In this document: piece by piece, positions 59,701 through 64,000 of the stretch
How positions within the stretch are numbered: the first letter of the stretch is position 1
How the letters are laid out: each line of letters opens with the position of its first letter
Notes under the pieces: generated by a model
Seen by the model: only the letters and a program-made list of their open reading frames with translations
Told to the model about the DNA's origin: nothing
Database searches by the model: none
Program-made: the position numbers and the translations under genes
Assembly (NCBI GenBank): GCA_900708905.1
Contig: CAADRB010000003.1
Span: forward strand, 3,878,211-3,942,210
From: Hymenolepis diminuta
Lineage: Eukaryota > Platyhelminthes > Cestoda > Cyclophyllidea > Hymenolepididae
Reading direction: 5' to 3'
Length of the DNA stretch: 64,000 bases

Positions 59701-61408
59701 TATGCCCGAATACATACGGTTAGTTCTAACAGCAAACAGTCATTGGGATTTCAATTTTTAAATAAAAATTCTCAACTGTTTCTTTATTCAATATTTTAAT
59801 CAATGGATTTAATTGGCTTGATCTCACCCGCATATTTCGTCAATTATTAGGAATTTTTGTGCATCTGCCTATATTTTGAATAGACTGGACTCAGAGAAAA
59901 AAAAAACACTTCATAAACACACGAGGCACGTGATACGGAAAGAAAATTTCCAGTCTTCTCGAGGTTATGTCTAAAATTTGCGGTTCACTGACGAAATTCA
60001 GAACACAGTATTACAAGTTAAGCATTGGCAATCAGGAATTAAACTCTAGACCGATAATCTGTATACTGATGAAGAAAGTTTACCATCTTTCCAGAATAGA
60101 GAGTTGCTGTCAAGTTGTTCCAGGTAAACGAAAAACCGAGTGCTCGATCATCTGACGTATTCCCCTACAGCCCATCCAGAATGACTTGAGACAACGCCGA
60201 ACTTGGTTATCCTTGGAATCCTCTGATGCACCTGTTGATTTTTCAGAGACCTGTATGTCTCTCTTCATTCAAGATCCCTATTACCCAAAAAACCCCATCT
60301 ATGTAGATTTAATTCGTCTTAAAAACCTGCATCAAATCCAAACTTAATTATAAGCATTCCTTCAGGAAAAATCGCACCTTGATCTGATCGGAAGCCATTT
60401 TTATTTGGTATGTCGCACTTGATATCTAGTTTCTTGCATTGATTAAAAAGATCCTCTAATATGAATTTCCAACTTCTTTACTCATTCAGCAGATGGTTTG
60501 AGAGAGGAGATATATCTTATTCGCCCGTTTTCTCTTCGTTTTTATGAAAAAAATTTTCTAGCGGTATCATAAGACTTTTTGTTGTTTCTTCTGTCTTGAT
60601 TCCTGGCATTCCTGTTATTTCTCCTGGTTTAACTCATTCTGTTTCTACTTTTTTCCACTGAATAACTTCAGGTAGATCAATTTAAATGATATTTTCTTAA
60701 TCAAGGTTAAAATTTTGAATTCTTATCGATCTTTCGTTGCCAACCTTTACGATCTACAAGGCGACATTCAAACCAGAAATAGGAAAAAGACAAGTTCTAG
60801 TTGTTATTAGTGTAAACTTATTACAATTCAACTCGAACCATGCACAGTTAGCGCAATTCATATTAGTTCACTTAAACAATGCAAGGGTTAATACCTATTT
60901 TAATAATACTGGTAAGAAAACAAAAATAAAAACATGCAAATGACATATTTCTTCCACATTGAATCGAGTCCTGTAAAAAGAATAAAGTTTGGGGCTTATA
61001 AATTCCATGGAATAAAATGTGGGGGAGGTATCAGTTCAAATACCTTTTCCGATCCACCTATTTGAAATGACCACCATTGATTTAAGAGATATTGACATTG
61101 TAAGACAATTGATTTGAAAGCAGGCACTTATGTCCGATGAATAGATGATTATCCACTGCAGGCATCAAAAATTTTCGTGAACCAATAGATTTGCAATTTG
61201 TAATCAACGCTCATTGACCTGCTTGGTCATCATGCATCGAAAGAACTTCAGCAGTCTGAATATGAATAACCGAATTCCCGGCAGTGTATGCAAATCCCTT
61301 AGAGAACTCTAATCCTGAATACAAGATCCGATCATTTGCAGTTGATTCAATTGGCCGTAGCAGGTCCACTGTGTCAACGATTTCTTCTGTTTCCTCTTTT
61401 CGACTGTC
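56756..61408. other. Intergenic stretch with no recognised gene
   Basis: AT-rich, with a possible tRNA-like fragment at 57461-57510 (TGGCTCAATGATCG) and a perfect CRE palindrome TGACGTCA at 57846-57853. No coding exons recognised. Confidence 0.45.
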
Positions 61409-61750
61409 GGAGTAGGAGTAACAAGAACCGGGATCACCAGTTTAGAAGTTACCAAAATGTAGTAACTAATGCCCCAGATCTTGAGAGGGAACTGTAAGAG
61501 CCGACATATAAAAAGCGTGTGCGGAAGATTGGAAATACAAAAACAATATATATGCATCACTTGGACAAGGACACACGAGAGGACATGAGTGCAGATGTAC
61601 TTTAAAATGAAACGGGACAGTTAAAGAAAAAAGAAGAAACGATAAAATCGTCTAGACATGGCAGCTGGGGATTTGAGTCATAGGGACATAAAAAGTCACT
61701 GCGGCTTCGTGGGTGAAAGACCAAAGTATTTTCTTAGAGTATGCGAATAA
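61409..61750 (+). mobile_element. Repeat family A, copy 4 (diverged)
   Basis: Begins ACAAGAACCGGGATCACC as in copy 2, contains CCCAGATC as in copy 1, then TCACTTGGACAAGGACAC, GTACTTTAAAATGAA, TCGTCTAGACATGGCAG and GAGTCATAGGGACATAAA. It lacks the GGGCTCCAGAGAG to ATGAGCAGG section. Confidence 0.65.
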
Positions 61751-64000
61751 AAATTGATTCCGAAGATTCATTGAGGGTCATTCTTCATGACCTCCAAGAA
61801 ATAGTTCCTCGAACCCAGGCACGTGAACTGCTCCAGTTCTAAATTTTGCTATCGACCCGACAATCTGACATATACAAATTGATTTTGCTCATTTCGAGGT
61901 AATAAGTTAATCAGGCTACTTCTGTAGACTTACTTGTCCAGAGATGGTGAATATTCTTCGTAAGTATTGAGAATTTTGTTATGTCGAGTCCTCCTAAAAC
62001 AAGAATTTCGTGATTGCAAACTACTGCTGAAGCTCCACTTTGATGATGCGTCATCGATTTCATGATCTCTACCGCTTCCTCCAGGGGACTAACTCTATAG
62101 ACACGAAAACTGCCGAAATTTGTCTTTCATGTTCCCCTCTTCATTCATATAAATTTAGCTTAAAATATAAAACAGAAATAGAATTAAATTTTGGGAAAAT
62201 AATATTCAAGTATTGGCTAACCATCACAATCAACCATGTTGGAGTCCCGTCTGAATTGAATATTAAACTGATAAAACACTCCAATCAAGGTTCCCAAGAT
62301 CTCCATAAACAAATATCCTTTCCCTTGACACGTTTGAAGAATGACGTATTTCAAAGACAAATTCAGTAGAAATGTTGAAAAAGGTAATATGCACACGGAT
62401 AAATGATCTGCTACGGTGAAACAGAAATAGGATGAAATTGATTGCCTGAAATTTGACACGAGTGACAGATATTTGCATCAGAACCCGAGTCAACAGATAC
62501 ATGGCCCTTACACTGAATGTTCTGGCAGACAAAAAGAACAATTTTATCCAAGAAAAAAGGGACGAAGAAAAGTAGAACTTCAAGATTTGGGTTTTGGAAG
62601 GTGTGGGCTGCAATTAAAGCCTTATGTTTCTAAAAATATTAAATGAATAAAACTTTTTGGTTTGTTTGAAGTTGAGCTTTGAAGAATATTCCTTCAAAAT
62701 GGTTTGTTTCCAAATGACAACGAGCTTTCATTTGCAGTTCAGAGATGCAAATATTAGTCAGAAAGTTTTCCAGTTGATGCAAAATACTTTTTAAGTAAAC
62801 CCGATCAGAATTGATTACTTCGTGTTTGTGTTGAAATTGTAGCCTGGAAAGAATATTTACTGAGAGAGGGAGAGAGAGAAAAAATGAAACTTCATTCTTG
62901 CGGAAAAACCATCTCAGAACCTTGAATAGGGATCGAGGTCTAATGCGACAATTGTATACTTTCTGAAAAACCTGCTCACAATGTTCAAAGTTTGACAGAA
63001 CAGGAGTAAAAGGCTACGGCCGGCAGTATGAGGAAAGTACTATCTTCAGGTCAAGTCTCCTTTTCCTGGAATGAGTGGAAAATATAAATTGATTCTATCT
63101 TTTATCACTTAGAGCAAATGAATATTCTAAACTTTGAAGTCCAGAGATAAGATACAGAGAACAAAGATGTCATCAAAGAAAAATTCTTTTTCCTAGGTCA
63201 TTGAAAGGAATTAATTTGATAATCGAATGTTTCGAGTGGGGGGTTTTGCTGATATTTGTGCATGATAATTCAACGCGAAGATCGCATGAAGGAGTTGCAC
63301 AAACCAGGGATGAGTATTCAGTAAAGGAGGTGGAATGGGGATTGGAAGAATCTGTAGGGACAGTCGTATTGAAGTACATCTAATTGACCTGATAACAGAG
63401 GTGATATCGATTTTCGTAGCAATAAAGACTGACTCTTTGGAAAGCGATTGTGGAGAGAGATGAGTAAGTTTAGATGTCAGTTGAAGTGATTTTTTCGATT
63501 TTTAGGGCTGGAGTTTACATTTCCGAACAGATTACTGCGACGATGGTTACTGTCATCGTAACCATCCTATTCAAAATCAGCATTTGATTAAAAATGATGT
63601 CATGAGCACAAAGTCCAATTAGTTCTCCAAGTAAGTAAAAAACATGTCAGTTTAAGCTCACATCCTCTCATCTGATTTACCACACCTTTTTAAGTAATCT
63701 AAAAGAATCTGTCTGATGAAAGCTCATTGAAGAGTAAATTTAAACTGAATTTGATCGCATATCTTGACGTATCTGAAATGGGAATGTCTGAAGTTCCCTA
63801 AATTGTTTCAATGATAATCGATCGGGAATGCTGGTTGACGTCAATGGTTGAGATAAGACGGTTAAAGCACTCATCACGGAATTCCCTTTCTATTAGCGTA
63901 GAAACCGCATTTATCCGCGATGCCACTGTTTTCAACTTTTATTCCTCACCTGGCGTCCATAACCAGGGACTACTGAGGAGTGCTTTCAAACTCCTCGCAT
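61751..64000. other. Intergenic stretch with no recognised gene
   Basis: Short frames near 62040-62369 and 63201-63383 have no known domain. A short hairpin is at 63542-63566, a (GA)n-rich run near 62862-62880 and a perfect TGACGTCA at 63836-63843. Confidence 0.45.
63542..63566. other. Perfect 9-bp hairpin
   Basis: GATGGTTAC (63542-63550) and GTAACCATC (63558-63566) flank a 7-nt loop. Confidence 0.5.

Noticed and set aside
63173..63383. Overlapping open frames on both strands
   Set aside because: Neither has a recognisable domain or splice signals.
1..64000. CRISPR arrays, bacterial operons, integrated virus
   Set aside because: No regularly spaced direct repeats, no bacterial gene organisation and no viral structural or polymerase genes were seen; the intron-rich genes are eukaryotic.

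Overview
The window is nuclear eukaryotic DNA and most resembles a parasitic flatworm, probably a cestode. It is AT-rich. Its genes carry many short GT-AG introns (several of 65-80 nt and one of exactly 36 nt), and gene starts are preceded by splice-acceptor-like motifs just upstream of the ATG, as expected with spliced-leader trans-splicing. It also holds non-LTR retrotransposon and tRNA-like SINE debris. The species is inferred from gene style only; no search was run.

Layout. (1) 166-1239, minus: first three coding exons of a coiled-coil protein that runs off the left edge, with a perfect RFX X-box 63 bp upstream of its ATG, suggesting a cilium-related role. (2) 1316-10060: long non-coding stretch with a GC-rich hairpin and simple repeats. 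(3) 10486-11373, plus: a six-exon gene for a 102-residue secreted, Lys/Arg-rich, four-cysteine protein. Several exons are tiny (24, 35 and 31 nt), an architecture like the micro-exon genes (MEGs) of schistosomes. (4) 13571-16936, minus: a complete ten-exon EFHC2 orthologue (733 aa, three DM10 domains, ciliary doublet microtubule protein) with a 36-nt intron and a GC-AG intron. (5) 19356-31616, plus: a complete eight-exon FBXO38 orthologue (1786 aa, F-box E3 ligase subunit), much enlarged by low-complexity insertions. Its 4.3-kb intron holds a CpG-rich patch and a copy of a young repeat.

(6) 31.9-64 kb: about 32 kb in which I recognise no functional protein gene. It contains three more copies of the repeat family (one about 98% identical to the intronic copy over 326 bp), a decayed non-LTR retrotransposon (endonuclease plus RT start), tRNA-like SINE fragments, an isolated CpG-rich island near 50.2-50.5 kb, AT-rich blocks and simple repeats. 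It is either a gene desert or holds regulatory elements and genes with exons too short for me to see.

Two of the four genes (EFHC2, and by its X-box the coiled-coil gene) point to cilia. FBXO38 is a ubiquitin-ligase adaptor and the small gene is secretory. They form no operon; EFHC2 and FBXO38 are divergent, 2.4 kb apart. All exon models were assembled by hand from reading frame, splice motifs and remembered homologues, so the exact boundaries are my inference.
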